Source: Histomonas meleagridis | Taxonomy: Eukaryota > Parabasalia > Tritrichomonadida > Dientamoebidae | Direction: 5' to 3' | Assembly: GCA_020186115.1 (NCBI GenBank) | Contig: WSYJ01000135.1 | Coordinates: 146,469 to 210,468 of the forward strand | Length of the DNA stretch: 64,000 bases | Part shown: piece by piece, positions 1 through 10,049 of the stretch | How positions within the stretch are numbered: position 1 is the stretch's first letter | Layout: each line of letters starts with the position of its first letter | Notes under the pieces: generated by a model | Seen by the model: only the letters and a program-made list of their open reading frames with translations | Told to the model about the DNA's origin: nothing | Databases searched by the model: none | Program-made: the position numbers and the translations under genes

Positions 1-1005
1 TCTCAGGCAGACTTTTCCGACAAAATCATACCCAAAGAGCTAATGACCACATTTTTAAGACCAGAAATCGATAAGGAAATTATTTATTCATTATATCAGA
101 TTTACAATTCGCTAGAACCACAAGATCAACAAGCTAATCTTGATGAGAAATGGTATTCCAATCTTCTCTTACACTTATGTCGTGTTTGGAAATCAACAAT
201 CTCCCAAACGCCTGAAACAGATTTCGTTACTGCTGTCAATTGCCTTCTTTCTCTTGACGACAGTCTTATCGAAGAATTCAAGCTCCAACTTGATACCAAC
301 CTTACTTTTTTCTTTGAGCAACGAGAAGATTGTTCACAATTATCAGATACCTTTTCCTTTGATTCTTTTGTCAAGTACTTCATTCGTTATGGGTGTACCA
401 CTGATCTTCTTCAAACCCTTAAAGAAATAACATATTTTGATCAATCTGGTTTTGAACCATTATACTTTCCATTAACCTCATCTGACATAAAAGCAAAGTT
501 TGTTGGATGGTTTTCTCCATATCATCGGAATGATCATCTCATTCCTAATCCCGGCGATTGGATTTGCAACCCGTCAAATAAAATAAACGTCTTCTCGCTT
601 CACTGCCGACAAGAAGACGATACGATAATTTCAATACACATTTATCACAATCCAACGGAAGACGATCAAAACCGTCGATACTCAGTGAATTTTAAAGATG
701 GTGTTAAAACTAGTCCAACACTTGATATTATGTTTAGAGATATACTATCATTAAGGTACACAAACACAAGACCAAACACACACGCAGAGAACTCGCGTGG
801 GTATGAAAAATATGCCGATGTGATTGTGAATAAAAATAAAGAAAATCAACAGACAGAACAACAACAAAATGAACATGAAGAAGATAAATTCGCATCGGGC
901 TCACAGATAACAGATTCCCAATTTCTTCCGTTTATGCAATTTAGCGGTACACAGAACTCACAAAATGGTTTTGGGCCATTCGATAGTCAGTCAACGTTTT
1001 TCTAG
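1..1005 (+). CDS. Unrecognised protein, 5' end outside window
   Basis: The frame is open from the first base of the window. An in-frame ATG lies at 43, but the codons before it also read as ordinary protein, so the true start may lie to the left. From the ATG there are 320 residues. The N-terminal two thirds look alpha-helical with acidic patches. Residues about 150-235 have alternating hydrophobic strands around GDWICNPS and a later FRDIL, which faintly recall an SH2 fold. The arginine expected in the FLVR motif is missing, so I do not call SH2. The tail is rich in Q, N and S and ends in FGPFDSQSTFF. Function unknown. Confidence 0.7.
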   Translation, partial: SQADFSDKIIPKELMTTFLRPEIDKEIIYSLYQIYNSLEPQDQQANLDEKWYSNLLLHLCRVWKSTISQTPETDFVTAVNCLLSLDDSLIEEFKLQLDTNLTFFFEQREDCSQLSDTFSFDSFVKYFIRYGCTTDLLQTLKEITYFDQSGFEPLYFPLTSSDIKAKFVGWFSPYHRNDHLIPNPGDWICNPSNKINVFSLHCRQEDDTIISIHIYHNPTEDDQNRRYSVNFKDGVKTSPTLDIMFRDILSLRYTNTRPNTHAENSRGYEKYADVIVNKNKENQQTEQQQNEHEEDKFASGSQITDSQFLPFMQFSGTQNSQNGFGPFDSQSTFF

Positions 1006-1511
1006 TTATGAATTTATTAAAAGTCTTTGAAAATAATTTCTCTATGTAAAAGTTTCGACTTTAGGTATTTATATTAAATAAGTAAATTGTTTTTGATTTT
1101 GATTTGATAATATTTTTAGCACATAAATATCATTTCATCAGTTTTATATTGAATCCGTTTAAGAGGCAGTAGTTAATCGAAATGTTCTCGACTGGTCCAA
1201 AATGACTATTTAGCTTTTTTTGCCCCGCCTCAGGGAATACGTTTGGATTAGATAAATTTGCTTTACAAAAACTGAGTAAAGACTATTTAATTATTTGGAA
1301 ATGAATACCTGGGAAATACTTTAATTTCATTTGTCTGATTAAAACCGTTGTCCTGCTATTCAAATTTAGAAATGTTCAATTTCCAAACATTTTGCGTGTT
1401 TTACTTAAGTAAACAATTCATTACATTCAAAATTACCCAAAATGTTCGATAGATCTTGTGTGCATAAACATTTTCTTATGAGAAAAATTCAAAAATATTC
1501 TACCATCCAAA
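1006..1511. other. Intergenic AT-rich DNA
   Basis: No gene, RNA or clear repeat was recognised between the first gene and the end of ankyrin locus A1. Confidence 0.6.
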
Positions 1512-3760
1512 TCAGTTGTATTGATATCCTTGAACATCAATTCCTTTTTGTTCAAGAAGTAATTTAACTATTTCTGTATGACCATAATAAGATGCATACA
1601 TAAGTGCTGTTATAAATAATTTAAATAATTTCCAAATATTATTTTGAAATATAAAATTATTCAAATAAATTTTAAATAAAACAATTAAATATCTTTATCA
1701 TTAATATAAATTCTTTCTTGTTCAAGAAGTAATTTAACTATTTCTGTATGACCATATAAAGATGCTAAAATAAGTGCTGTTTCAAATAATATAAATAATT
1801 TCCATATATTATTTTGAAATATCAAATTATTAAAATAAATTTTAAATAAAACGAATGAATAGATGTAAAATTAATATCAATTCCTTCTTGTTCAAGAAGT
1901 AATTTAACTATTTCTATGTAACCACATCTAGATGCTACCATAAGTGCTGTATCAAATTCTTTAAATAATTTCCAAATATTATTTTGAAATCCAGAATTAT
2001 TAAAATAAATTTTATATAAAACAAATAAATATTTTTAGCATTAATATCAATTCCTTCTTGTTCAAGAAGTAATTTAACTATTTTTATATGTCCATTTTCA
2101 GATGCAAATATAAGTGCTGTTCTAAATAATTTCCAAATATTATTTTGAAATATAAAATTATTAAAATAAATTTTAAATAAAACAGATAAATATCTTTAGC
2201 ATTAATATCAATTCCTTCTTGTTCAAGAAGTAATTTAACTATTTTTATATGTCCATTTTCAGATGCATTAATAAGTGCTGTTCTAAATAATTTAAATAAT
2301 TTCCAAATATTATTTTGAAATATAAAATTATTAAAATAAATTTTAAATAAAACAAATAAATATCTTTAGCATTAATATCAATTCCTTCTTGTTCAAGAAG
2401 TAATTTAACTATTTCTATATAACCTTTTGAAGATGCTACCATAAGTGCTGTGTTAGCATTAATTCCTATTGCTTTTTGCTTGAATAAGAACTTATACATT
2501 TCTGTAGAACTAAAATTAAAATTATTTATAATTTGTAAATAAAATAATTAAATAAAACGTTAATTAAATTTTTGATACATTAAATTTTTGATATAAAACT
2601 ATAAATAAATTAATTAAATATCATCATTACTTTTAATCAATATAAATTTATTTTTAAGAATATCTTTAAAAAGTTCTTTATTTCTTGCAATTAAAATTAA
2701 ACTTAAAACATTTTTAGGGATTTTATCTATATTATTATTTACAAAATATTTAAATAAAAATATATTTCCAGTTTTAATCGAAGTTTTGATAAGTTCCTCA
2801 AAATTTTTATTTTCTTTATCAATTAGAAATGAAAGTATTTCAAAATTATAATAAAAAACACATTCAATTAATAAATCAGTATGCATAATATTTTCTGATT
2901 TATTTTCATAGATGTATTTAAAAATATCATTTCGATGAAATATAATTGCTGCTTCATATGCACCTTCAAATGTTGAATGATTTTGTTCACATAAATGAAT
3001 GATTTCTTCATTCCCACTTGCAACTGCATATTTACCTGTATTTTCTACATTAGCACCATTCATAAGTAAATATTTAAAACATTGAACTGAAGAAAAAAAT
3101 GCTGCATAATCAATTAATGTAACATTTTCTTCATTTATAAATGAACAACTTTCATAAAGTGATGGTTCAATTTTTTGATTAAAATCAAAATTTATTTGTG
3201 ATGATATTTCTTGAAGTTTTTCTACTTCATCATTTCGAATTGTTTTTGCTATTTCTTTTGGATTATGTACTTCTTTAATTAATTTCTTATGAAGTTCAAA
3301 ATCATTCTTTGAAAGCTCTTTGTAATTATCTAAAATTGATTGTAGAAAATTAGATTTTATATTCTTTAATTTCGCTTTTTCTTTTATAGTGAATAAATAA
3401 CAACGAGTTTATATATCTAATCTTATTTTCTTCAATTATTTTATTTTCAATTAATCTTTCGAGAATATAATTCGATTCTTGTGTTTTAAAATTAAAAAGA
3501 AAATCTGTAAAAATATTAATGATATTATCTTCTTTCGTTTCATTATTTGTATCTTTTTTTTGATTATATAATTCTTCTTCTTTCATTTTAAATAATTTTA
3601 TATATTCAAAAATTAATTGAATATTTTCATTTCCCATTAAAAAATACGAATAAAGTAATTGACAAATTATAAGCTTAAATGAATATGGATATTGATGGGT
3701 TTTAATAAATAATGTTGATTCTTTGAATTTTTCTCCTCAACTTTGTATACAAATGACTTA
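1512..3760 (-). pseudogene. Ankyrin locus A1: broken DUF3447 gene plus 6 modules
   Basis: Read on the minus strand. A DUF3447-like first block starts near 3760, but about 60 N-terminal residues present in the paralogues at 4081 and 48873 are missing and no good ATG is seen. The frame changes near 3355 (from HYKRKSEIKEYKI to KSNFLQSILDN) and continues through the conserved SLYESCSF and LIDYAAFF motifs. Six ankyrin modules follow, with Thr-Ala-Leu codons near 2443, 2273, 2112, 1942, 1772 and 1602, spaced 161-170 bp. AT-rich spacers full of stops separate them. The last module runs into the tail GIDVQGYQYN and a TGA at 1514-1512. The first module is unusual because it joins the preceding block with no spacer (see findings). 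It lies head to head with locus A2. Confidence 0.75.
1590..2460 (-). repeat. Tandem ankyrin module/spacer array, about 170-bp period
   Basis: Six copies of a 161-170 bp unit. Each has a coding part of about 33 codons (Thr-Ala-Leu start, then HTEIVKLLLEQEGIDINAK) and an AT-rich spacer of about 70 bp with conserved motifs such as ATAATATTTGGAAATTATTT. The coding parts stay open while the spacers contain stops and shift the frame. Confidence 0.85.
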
Positions 3761-3880
3761 CCTTGAAAGAACCATTATTAACAGCAATAATATTTCTTAG
3801 GTTGGCAACCTTATGATTTTACGATTGATTTGATATCCATTGAGCAAACGTTCGTTTTTTAAAATTAACGTACAATTTCC

Positions 3881-4042
3881 GACCGTTTATTTATTCGGTG
3901 TTACCTTTTTTTGAGACATTGGGTGCTTGTGCTTTTGTATTTTTGTATTTTTAGAAATTGTGTGTGTTATTTTGGTTAGATATCGTCCAAATTTGGGTGT
4001 GAGATTCCTCATATGGCTCACGATTTGGTCTGTGACCGTTTA
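3881..4042 (+). promoter_or_regulatory. GACCGTTTA motifs upstream of ankyrin locus A2
   Basis: Two copies of GACCGTTTA (3881-3889 and 4034-4042) precede the ATG at 4081. The same TGACCGTTTA lies 23 bp before the ATG of the paralogue at 48873, and AACCGTTTA or AAACGG occurs in the divergent gaps at 15613, 30573 and 36472. The CNGTT core resembles Myb binding sites, which are known in trichomonad promoters. The role is inferred from position only. Confidence 0.4.
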
Positions 4043-4080
4043 ATTTCTGACGAATTTTTTAAAATAGCAATCGGGAGAAC

Positions 4081-5364
4081 ATGCAAAAACGCGAAACAAA
4101 TTCAAGTAAAAAAGAAAAAATATTTCCCCAAAACAAAGGACTAGAATTGTTCTCTGAGCTTGAACAAATCATAATGAATCTAACAGAAGAAAATATAAAT
4201 TTTTCAGCTATCCATACAACAAAATTATTTGATTTTTCTTTACCATATTCATTTAATCTTGTTATAAGTCAATTAATTTATTATGCATTTTTATCACAAA
4301 GAAATAAGTGTACTACGTATTTTAAATTTTTTGAAATTATTCAAAAGAAAGAAGAGGAAAAAATTGGTTCTAAATACAATATTATTGAAATATTTCTGAA
4401 TTATATCATAAAAAATAATTCTCAAGAAGCTCTATATCTAATTGAGCAAATGATTAGACAAAATTTAATTGATGCAAATATTACAAAGATAATTCCTTCA
4501 AAATATTTTGCTCATTACAAAACTACAACTGAAAACAAAGAATGGATTAATGATCGATTTTTTTCTACTTTTATAAAAAATTTTGAAGAATTATCAAAGA
4601 ATGATTGGGAGCTTCATCAGCAATATGTTAAAGAAGGACATAATCCAAATGAAATTGCAAAAATAATTCGAAATGATGAAATAGAAAAACTTCAAGAAAT
4701 ATCATCACAAATAAATTTTGATTTTAATCAAAAAATTGAACCATCACTTTATGAAAGTTGTTCATTTATAAATGAAGAAAATGTTACATTAATTGATTAT
4801 GCAGCATTTTTTTCTTCAGTTCAATGTTTTAAATATTTACTTATGAATGGTGCTAATGTAGAAAACACAGGTAAATATGCAGTTGCAGGTGGAAATGAAG
4901 AAATTATTCATTTATGTGAACAATGTTGTTCATCATTTAAAGGGTCTTATGAAATTGCGATTGAATTTCATCGAAATGATATTTTTCGTTATCTTTATGA
5001 AAATAAAATGGATAATTTGTATGAGGTACATGATACAGAACCTCATAGAGATTTTCTGAAATATGAAGATTTAATAAAATTTTGTGTTATAAGTGGAAAT
5101 TATGAAATCCTATCATTTTTAGAAGGAGAAGGAACAAAAATCAATGAATCTATTATCAATGAATCAGCAAAAATTGGTAATGTATATCTACTCATTCATT
5201 TTCTTCATAATAATAAGAAAATACCAAAAAATATTTTAAGTTATACTATTGAATCAGAGAATGTTGAAGTTGTGGAATATATCATTCTTAAACATAGAAA
5301 AGAAATCAATTTTAATTCTGTAAATATTTTTTGTAAAATTTCAATGTTTTCATATCATATTTAA
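4081..5364 (+). CDS. DUF3447/ankyrin protein, first coding block of locus A2
   Basis: 427 codons from an ATG 39 bp after a GACCGTTTA motif. Residues about 1-160 are a helical N-terminal region. Residues about 180-300 carry the DUF3447 signature seen in trichomonad ankyrin proteins (SKNDWELH, EIAKIIRNDEIEKLQEISSQ, SLYESCSF, LIDYAAFF, GKYAVAGGNEEIIHLCEQ). Degenerate ankyrin-like repeats follow, up to VEYIILKHRKEINFNSVNIF. The frame stops in the first AT-rich spacer at 5364, 25 bp before the first standard module. If the spacers are not removed, the product is this 427-residue protein. If they are removed, nine more ankyrin repeats are added. Ankyrin proteins bind other proteins; the partner is unknown. 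Confidence 0.8.
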   Translation: MQKRETNSSKKEKIFPQNKGLELFSELEQIIMNLTEENINFSAIHTTKLFDFSLPYSFNLVISQLIYYAFLSQRNKCTTYFKFFEIIQKKEEEKIGSKYNIIEIFLNYIIKNNSQEALYLIEQMIRQNLIDANITKIIPSKYFAHYKTTTENKEWINDRFFSTFIKNFEELSKNDWELHQQYVKEGHNPNEIAKIIRNDEIEKLQEISSQINFDFNQKIEPSLYESCSFINEENVTLIDYAAFFSSVQCFKYLLMNGANVENTGKYAVAGGNEEIIHLCEQCCSSFKGSYEIAIEFHRNDIFRYLYENKMDNLYEVHDTEPHRDFLKYEDLIKFCVISGNYEILSFLEGEGTKINESIINESAKIGNVYLLIHFLHNNKKIPKNILSYTIESENVEVVEYIILKHRKEINFNSVNIFCKISMFSYHI

Positions 5365-5388
5365 TAATGAATTATTAAGTTATTTAAA

Positions 5389-6762
5389 ACACCTTTGTTA
5401 TATGTTGCTGAAAAAGGTTACACTGAAATAGTTAAATTACTTCTTGAACAAGAAGGGATCGATATTAATGCTAAAGACATTTATTGGTTTTATTTAGAAT
5501 TTATTTTAATAATTTTGGGATATTTCAAAATAATATTTGGAAATTATTTAAATTATTTAGAACAGCACTTATATTAGCATCTGAAAAAGGTCATACAGAA
5601 ATAGTTAAATTACTTCTTGAACAAGAAGGAATTGATATTAATGCTAAAGGTATTTATTTGTTTTATTTAATATTTATTTTAATAATTTTCTATTTCAAAA
5701 TAATATTTGGAAATTATTTATATTATTTGAAACAGCACTTATAAATGCATCTAGATATGGTTACATAGAAATAGTTAAATTACTTCTTGAACAAGAAGGG
5801 ATCGATATTAATGCTAAAGATATTTATTTGTTTTATTTGAAATTTATTTTAATAATTTTGGTATGTTTCAAAATAATATTTGGAAATTACAAAAAATATT
5901 TAAAACAGCACTTATTTTAACATCTAGAGATGGTAATTTAAAAGTAGTTAAATTACTTTTGGAACATAAAATAATTGATTTAAATGTTAAAGATGATATT
6001 TATTTACTATAATCGATATTATATAATGTAACTTTGGTTTTTAAGCCAAAATTTGAAATTTTACTGTATAATTTGAAACACCATTAATTTGGGCCTCAAA
6101 ATATGGACATAAAGAAATAGTTAAAATACTTCTCGAAAAAGAAGGAACTAATATTAATGCCAAAAATTTTTATGTATTTTATTTAAGGTTTAAACTAATT
6201 AAAATGGATTTCTTAATGATGTTTGGAAAATATTCATATTGTTTCAAACAGCACTTATAAAGGCATCTTCAAGTGGATACACTGAAATAGCCAAATTACT
6301 TTTAGGAAAAAAAGGAATTGATGTTAATGTTCAAGACATTGTTTTTATGTTTTGTTTAGAATTTATTTATACAATTTGATATTTTAAGTGTGTATTTGGG
6401 TTTTATTTAAAATACTTGAAACACCAATTGTGTTTGCAGCTAAAAATGGTCACACAGAAATAGTTAAATTACTTCTTGAACAAGAAGGAATTGATATTAA
6501 TGCTAAAGATAAATTTTTGTTAATTTATTTGATAATTATTTTAACGATTTGATATTTTAAAATAATATTTGGAATTTACTTAAAATATTTTGTACAGCAC
6601 TCATGAAAGCATCGAGAAATGGTTATGCTGAAATAGTTAAATTACTTCTTGAACAAAAAGGTATTAATATTAAAGCTAAAACTATTCACTAAATTTATTT
6701 AAAATTCAATTAAATGATATAATATTTCAAAACAATATTTGGAAATTATTGAAATTATTTGA
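5389..6762 (+). repeat. Ankyrin module/spacer array of locus A2 (8 internal modules)
   Basis: Modules begin at Thr-Ala-Leu or Thr-Pro-Leu/Ile codons near 5389, 5562, 5732, 5905, 6077, 6248, 6419 and 6594. Spacing varies (173, 170, 173, 172, 171, 171, 175, 169 bp to the last module) although every module is open in its own frame. Module text is typically EIVKLLLEQEGIDINAKD. Spacers encode hydrophobic nonsense with stops. The modules at 5389, 6077 and 6419 have ACACC in place of ACAGC, so the AG before the other modules is not a conserved splice acceptor. Confidence 0.85.
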
Positions 6763-6832
6763 AACAGCACTTGATTTAGCATCTTCAAAAGGTAATCAAA
6801 AAATTGTTGCGTTATTTCATGAATTTTTTTAA
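6763..6832 (+). CDS. Terminal ankyrin module of locus A2
   Basis: The ninth module reads TALDLASSKGNQKIVALFHEFF and then stops at TAA (6830-6832) with no spacer after it. It looks like the natural C-terminus of an ankyrin protein, with the capping helix followed directly by the stop. It has no start codon of its own, so it is meaningful only if it is joined to upstream modules. Confidence 0.55.
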
Positions 6833-6984
6833 AAAATTTACTGTCAATAAAAACATTATTGAATAAAATCGTATTTCCATGGCGAAAACGGTCGCAAGAA
6901 GGTTTTTTTCCAGAAAAAACGAATCCTAACATCTAACTAAATGTGATTTATAGGTAAATTTTAGTCTAAAATATTATATTATAA

Positions 6985-7070
6985 CAATTAAAATTTATAT
7001 CAATTCCTTTTTATTGAAGAAGTGATTTAACTATTTCTGTGTGCCATTATAAGATGCTCTAATAAGTGCT
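6985..7070 (-). pseudogene. Degenerate ankyrin module
   Basis: The minus strand carries a decayed copy of the module text (GATATAAATTTTAATTG, a mutated ATAGTTAAATCACTTCTTC, and AGCACTTATTAGAGCATC near 7060). It abuts the alpha-actinin fragment. Confidence 0.4.
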
Positions 7071-7560
7071 GTATTTGTTCATCGTTGGTTATTGGGCTAT
7101 TTTGATGGATAGCTCTGAATGCCTCCTTTGTTGCGTCTGCCTGAAAGAATCTGTTGAGCATGTACTTGACGTAGTTATCGAAGTCCAGTGTACTTCTTGA
7201 TGATTTCCTTGCATTCATCTTCGGTAGAAATCTCACCGAGTGATGTAAGGCACGAGTTAAGTTCGTATGGCTCGAGCGTCTTGCTCTTGTCCTTGTCGAA
7301 GAAGTAGAATGTTTTAAGGAATTCGTTAAGTTGTTCTTCAGAGATTTCGATACCTTTAGCATCTGCAATTGCTTTGTCTGCTTCTTGGATTAATGTCTTA
7401 ATATGTGATAATGTGTTGCCGAATAATTGTGAGATAGCTGATGGTGAGTTCTCGACTTCAAATTCGAGTGAATCCTTTTCAAGTTCTTCGTATGATGGAA
7501 GGATTTCTTCGACTTTGTCCTTTTGCTTCTGGAAGCGACTAATTAATTAATTCTTTTCTT
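7070..7560 (-). pseudogene. Alpha-actinin C-terminal fragment
   Basis: From 7560 downwards the minus strand reads FQKQKDKVEEILPSYEELEK, then IQEADKAIADAKGIEISEEQ, then LKTFYFFDKDKSKTLEPYEL and LGEISTEDECKEIIKKYTG. This is the end of a spectrin-type helix followed by the calmodulin-like EF-hand region of alpha-actinin. Near 7200 the frame changes and continues as LDFDNYVKYMLNRFFQADAT and AFRAIHQNSPITNDEQ, the next EF-hand block. The actin-binding CH domains, the rest of the rod and the natural C-terminus are absent. I read it as a truncated, frameshifted copy. Alpha-actinin cross-links actin filaments and is abundant in trichomonads. Confidence 0.75.
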
Positions 7561-7626
7561 TAAGCACTTATCTGTATAATTCATTTAAATCAAAAAATAA
7601 CTCAAAAAGATAATTGATTGCGTTGT

Positions 7627-9663
7627 TTATGTAAATGCTATGAATACGCAAACTGCTTTTCCGTTCTCTCTCTTTGCGCACAGTGGATAAGCACCGTCTC
7701 CATAACCACTGAATGTAATAGCGCCTCCAGGAACCACTCTCATTAGTGGTGCGTCTCTATCTTCAAGTAAAGATGTGTATAAAATGGAAAACTCTTGTTT
7801 GATTTTTTGATCTTCCTGATTTGCCATAAAAAATCCATCTCTTACCACATATTTTCCGAACCTATTCAATGCCTCCTTATCTTCAGCCATTACAACGTCA
7901 TTAGTATTAAAGAAATGTGACTGTGTAATTAGCATTGACATTGCAATATCACTACCAACCAATCCGGACACTTCAAATCCAGGCATATCATCCACAGGCG
8001 TTATCTTGTTTCTCTCAATATTCTCATGATTTCCAACAACTTTCTTATATAAGTTTTCATCTGGGATTTCCTTGAGCACTTTTTTGTAATCCTTATGAAC
8101 TAATATGAGTGAATTCACAACCGAATCTCTGTATTGAATTTTTGCCACCCATTTACCCCCTAAACAATTCAGTACTTTAGGCGACTTTTCTTCAGTGGCC
8201 CATAAGTCGCCAGGGTCGATTCCAAATATTGTTTCACCATCAACCACGTCAACCTCATTATAATCCCTTGGAATTTCTTTCTTCCATTTCGTCACGGGGA
8301 TTTCATCAACATTTTTACGTTTATCTTTATCAATAGCTTCAACAATTCCAAGCCATAAAAGCTCATCTTTTCGAAGACAAGAACCGCTATGATGTGATGA
8401 AGATAACCTCAAACTTGATAAGTCTGACATGTTATCTGGCAGATTTATCATTGCTGCATGGATAACATTATTCTCATTAGTGGTGACGAACCTTGTGTTT
8501 TGGGACTTATAAAAGATCGGGGCTCCAATTTTGGTTAATATTTCGATCTCATCAACTTCTTTGTAATCCTTTGATTTAAATTCTTTTGGTACTTTTCCAA
8601 ACCCTTTTACGACTTTATAATTACAATACGGCTTTGCTGGGAGATACATATCGTATTTATTTTCTTCTTTTTTCATATCAAATGCTTCTGGATATTTCGG
8701 AATATATTGAACATAATTAAGTTCTAATGGTGGTTTGTATTTATATTGATTACTAAGTTCAAATTGGATGTCATTAACGTTAATAATTTTCCCAAGTTTA
8801 TAATTATATCCCGAAATAACATGATAATGTTGATGTTGTTCAACAATGGCTTCTTTAAATACAATTGCAATGCGATCATTGCTAATGATTGAGATACAAT
8901 ACACTTCGGATTTAATGGCAATGTTAGTAATTCCATGAAATAGCTCATGCGTATTCGGATTATAAAGCGTAAACTCAAGATCGGCATCGGAGTTATGCGG
9001 AAACATCATATTGGATGGCCTGTTAATGGAAAGAAGACCTTTTGTTGGTAATGAAATTGTTGTGAATCCAAAATATTCTGCTGACTCATCAATATGTTGA
9101 ATAATCAGTTCGTCTGACTTAGGAACGAAAAGGAAAAGATGGTGGTCATTAGTAATATAGTATTTACCATCAAATTGTTGAGGAATAATAATTGGAATAT
9201 TTTCATTGTCATGATTACGAGAAGAGAATTTGGAATTACAGTATATGCGTTCAGGTGGAATTGGTTTGCCACTGGATGACATGGCTGTGAGATTGATCGG
9301 CTTGATTTCGGTTTCGGTTATTAATAAAGTTTGATGTGATTTGGATAAAATGTAATAATTGCCTTCGAAGTTGATGAGGGATAAATCGTAATTACTATCA
9401 ACGTTCTCTTGAAATGTGGATAATATTGTATCAGTATCACGATATAAAAGAAATGCATTAACTCCGTTACAACGAATCCAAAGAAGGTTTAGGTCTTGAG
9501 ATAATTGAATTTGCAAATTAGAATATGATTGTTGAAGAAAATCATACTTGGAAAGTAATGGGGACTGTTGAGCATCGAAGAAAGCAACATTTTTGCTTTT
9601 GATGAATTGTACGTCTTCACCATTTTCAATGATTTCGCCAAATGGAGTTGCGTATTTCTGCAT
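7627..9663 (-). CDS. Large protein with DUF4241-like C-terminus
   Basis: 678 codons from the ATG at 9663 (MQKYATPFGEIIENG). I chose this start because TCACTTTT, a trichomonad-type initiator, lies 4 bases upstream. The open frame begins slightly earlier, but only with a TTG codon. The N-terminal 300 residues are rich in beta strands with repeated ILS/LLI segments. The C-terminal part (DGETIFGIDPGDLW, then GGAITFSGYGDGAYPLCAKR and VCVFIAFT) resembles DUF4241, whose members typically end in a G-x-G-D-G-x-Y-P motif followed by a hydrophobic strand. No signal peptide or membrane segment is visible. Function unknown. Confidence 0.8.
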   Translation of the reverse strand: MQKYATPFGEIIENGEDVQFIKSKNVAFFDAQQSPLLSKYDFLQQSYSNLQIQLSQDLNLLWIRCNGVNAFLLYRDTDTILSTFQENVDSNYDLSLINFEGNYYILSKSHQTLLITETEIKPINLTAMSSSGKPIPPERIYCNSKFSSRNHDNENIPIIIPQQFDGKYYITNDHHLFLFVPKSDELIIQHIDESAEYFGFTTISLPTKGLLSINRPSNMMFPHNSDADLEFTLYNPNTHELFHGITNIAIKSEVYCISIISNDRIAIVFKEAIVEQHQHYHVISGYNYKLGKIINVNDIQFELSNQYKYKPPLELNYVQYIPKYPEAFDMKKEENKYDMYLPAKPYCNYKVVKGFGKVPKEFKSKDYKEVDEIEILTKIGAPIFYKSQNTRFVTTNENNVIHAAMINLPDNMSDLSSLRLSSSHHSGSCLRKDELLWLGIVEAIDKDKRKNVDEIPVTKWKKEIPRDYNEVDVVDGETIFGIDPGDLWATEEKSPKVLNCLGGKWVAKIQYRDSVVNSLILVHKDYKKVLKEIPDENLYKKVVGNHENIERNKITPVDDMPGFEVSGLVGSDIAMSMLITQSHFFNTNDVVMAEDKEALNRFGKYVVRDGFFMANQEDQKIKQEFSILYTSLLEDRDAPLMRVVPGGAITFSGYGDGAYPLCAKRENGKAVCVFIAFT

Positions 9664-9667
9664 TTGG

Positions 9668-9675
9668 AAAAGTGA
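9668..9675 (-). promoter_or_regulatory. Initiator-like element TCACTTTT
   Basis: The minus strand reads TCACTTTT 4 bases before the ATG at 9663. It matches the trichomonad initiator pattern TCA(+1)Y(T/A), implying a 5' leader of about 10 bases. Confidence 0.6.
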
Positions 9676-10049
9676 AGTCAGCAAATACAAATTTAAACGG
9701 CTGTGAACTCACTTTTGAACGCAATCAGCTGACCAGATATCAATTCAAAAATTTACCATCAACGATTTGTACAGTTAAACCCTCTCTATATTTATCATTA
9801 TTTTAGAAATGTATAAAAGCTTTTGGTAATTGTCTGGGTGGATAAGAAAGCAGAACTTAAAATATATGGAATAATTATTATTAATTATTAATTTTTATCA
9901 AGATCAAAAACTTTGTTAGCTTGAGTGCTAGGCTACATTGGCCTTTTGAAATTGGTTGATATTTATTCTATTTTGAATTCTATTTTGACAAATATGTGGA
10001 TTTGTTCCAAATTATGAAATGTCATGTGAAATAGATATTAGACCAATAA
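9676..10049. other. Divergent intergenic region
   Basis: AT-rich gap between two divergent genes. A TCACTTTT on the plus strand near 9709 is too far from the ATG at 10050 to assign with confidence. Nothing else was recognised. Confidence 0.5.

Noticed and set aside
150-235. SH2 domain in the first gene (residue range 150-235)
   Set aside because: Only a faint strand pattern; the key arginine of the phosphotyrosine pocket is absent.
5400-6800. Programmed ribosomal frameshift at every module
   Set aside because: Spacer lengths need different shifts and family-B spacers contain stops in several frames when two or more units are present. No shared slippery site or structure was seen.
5364-6832. 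Spacers as ordinary GT-AG introns
   Set aside because: No consistent GT at the 5' side; AG absent before Thr-Pro modules; and joining at the GT in the minisatellite (TAT|GTTTTA to CAG|CACTT) gives an immediate stop.
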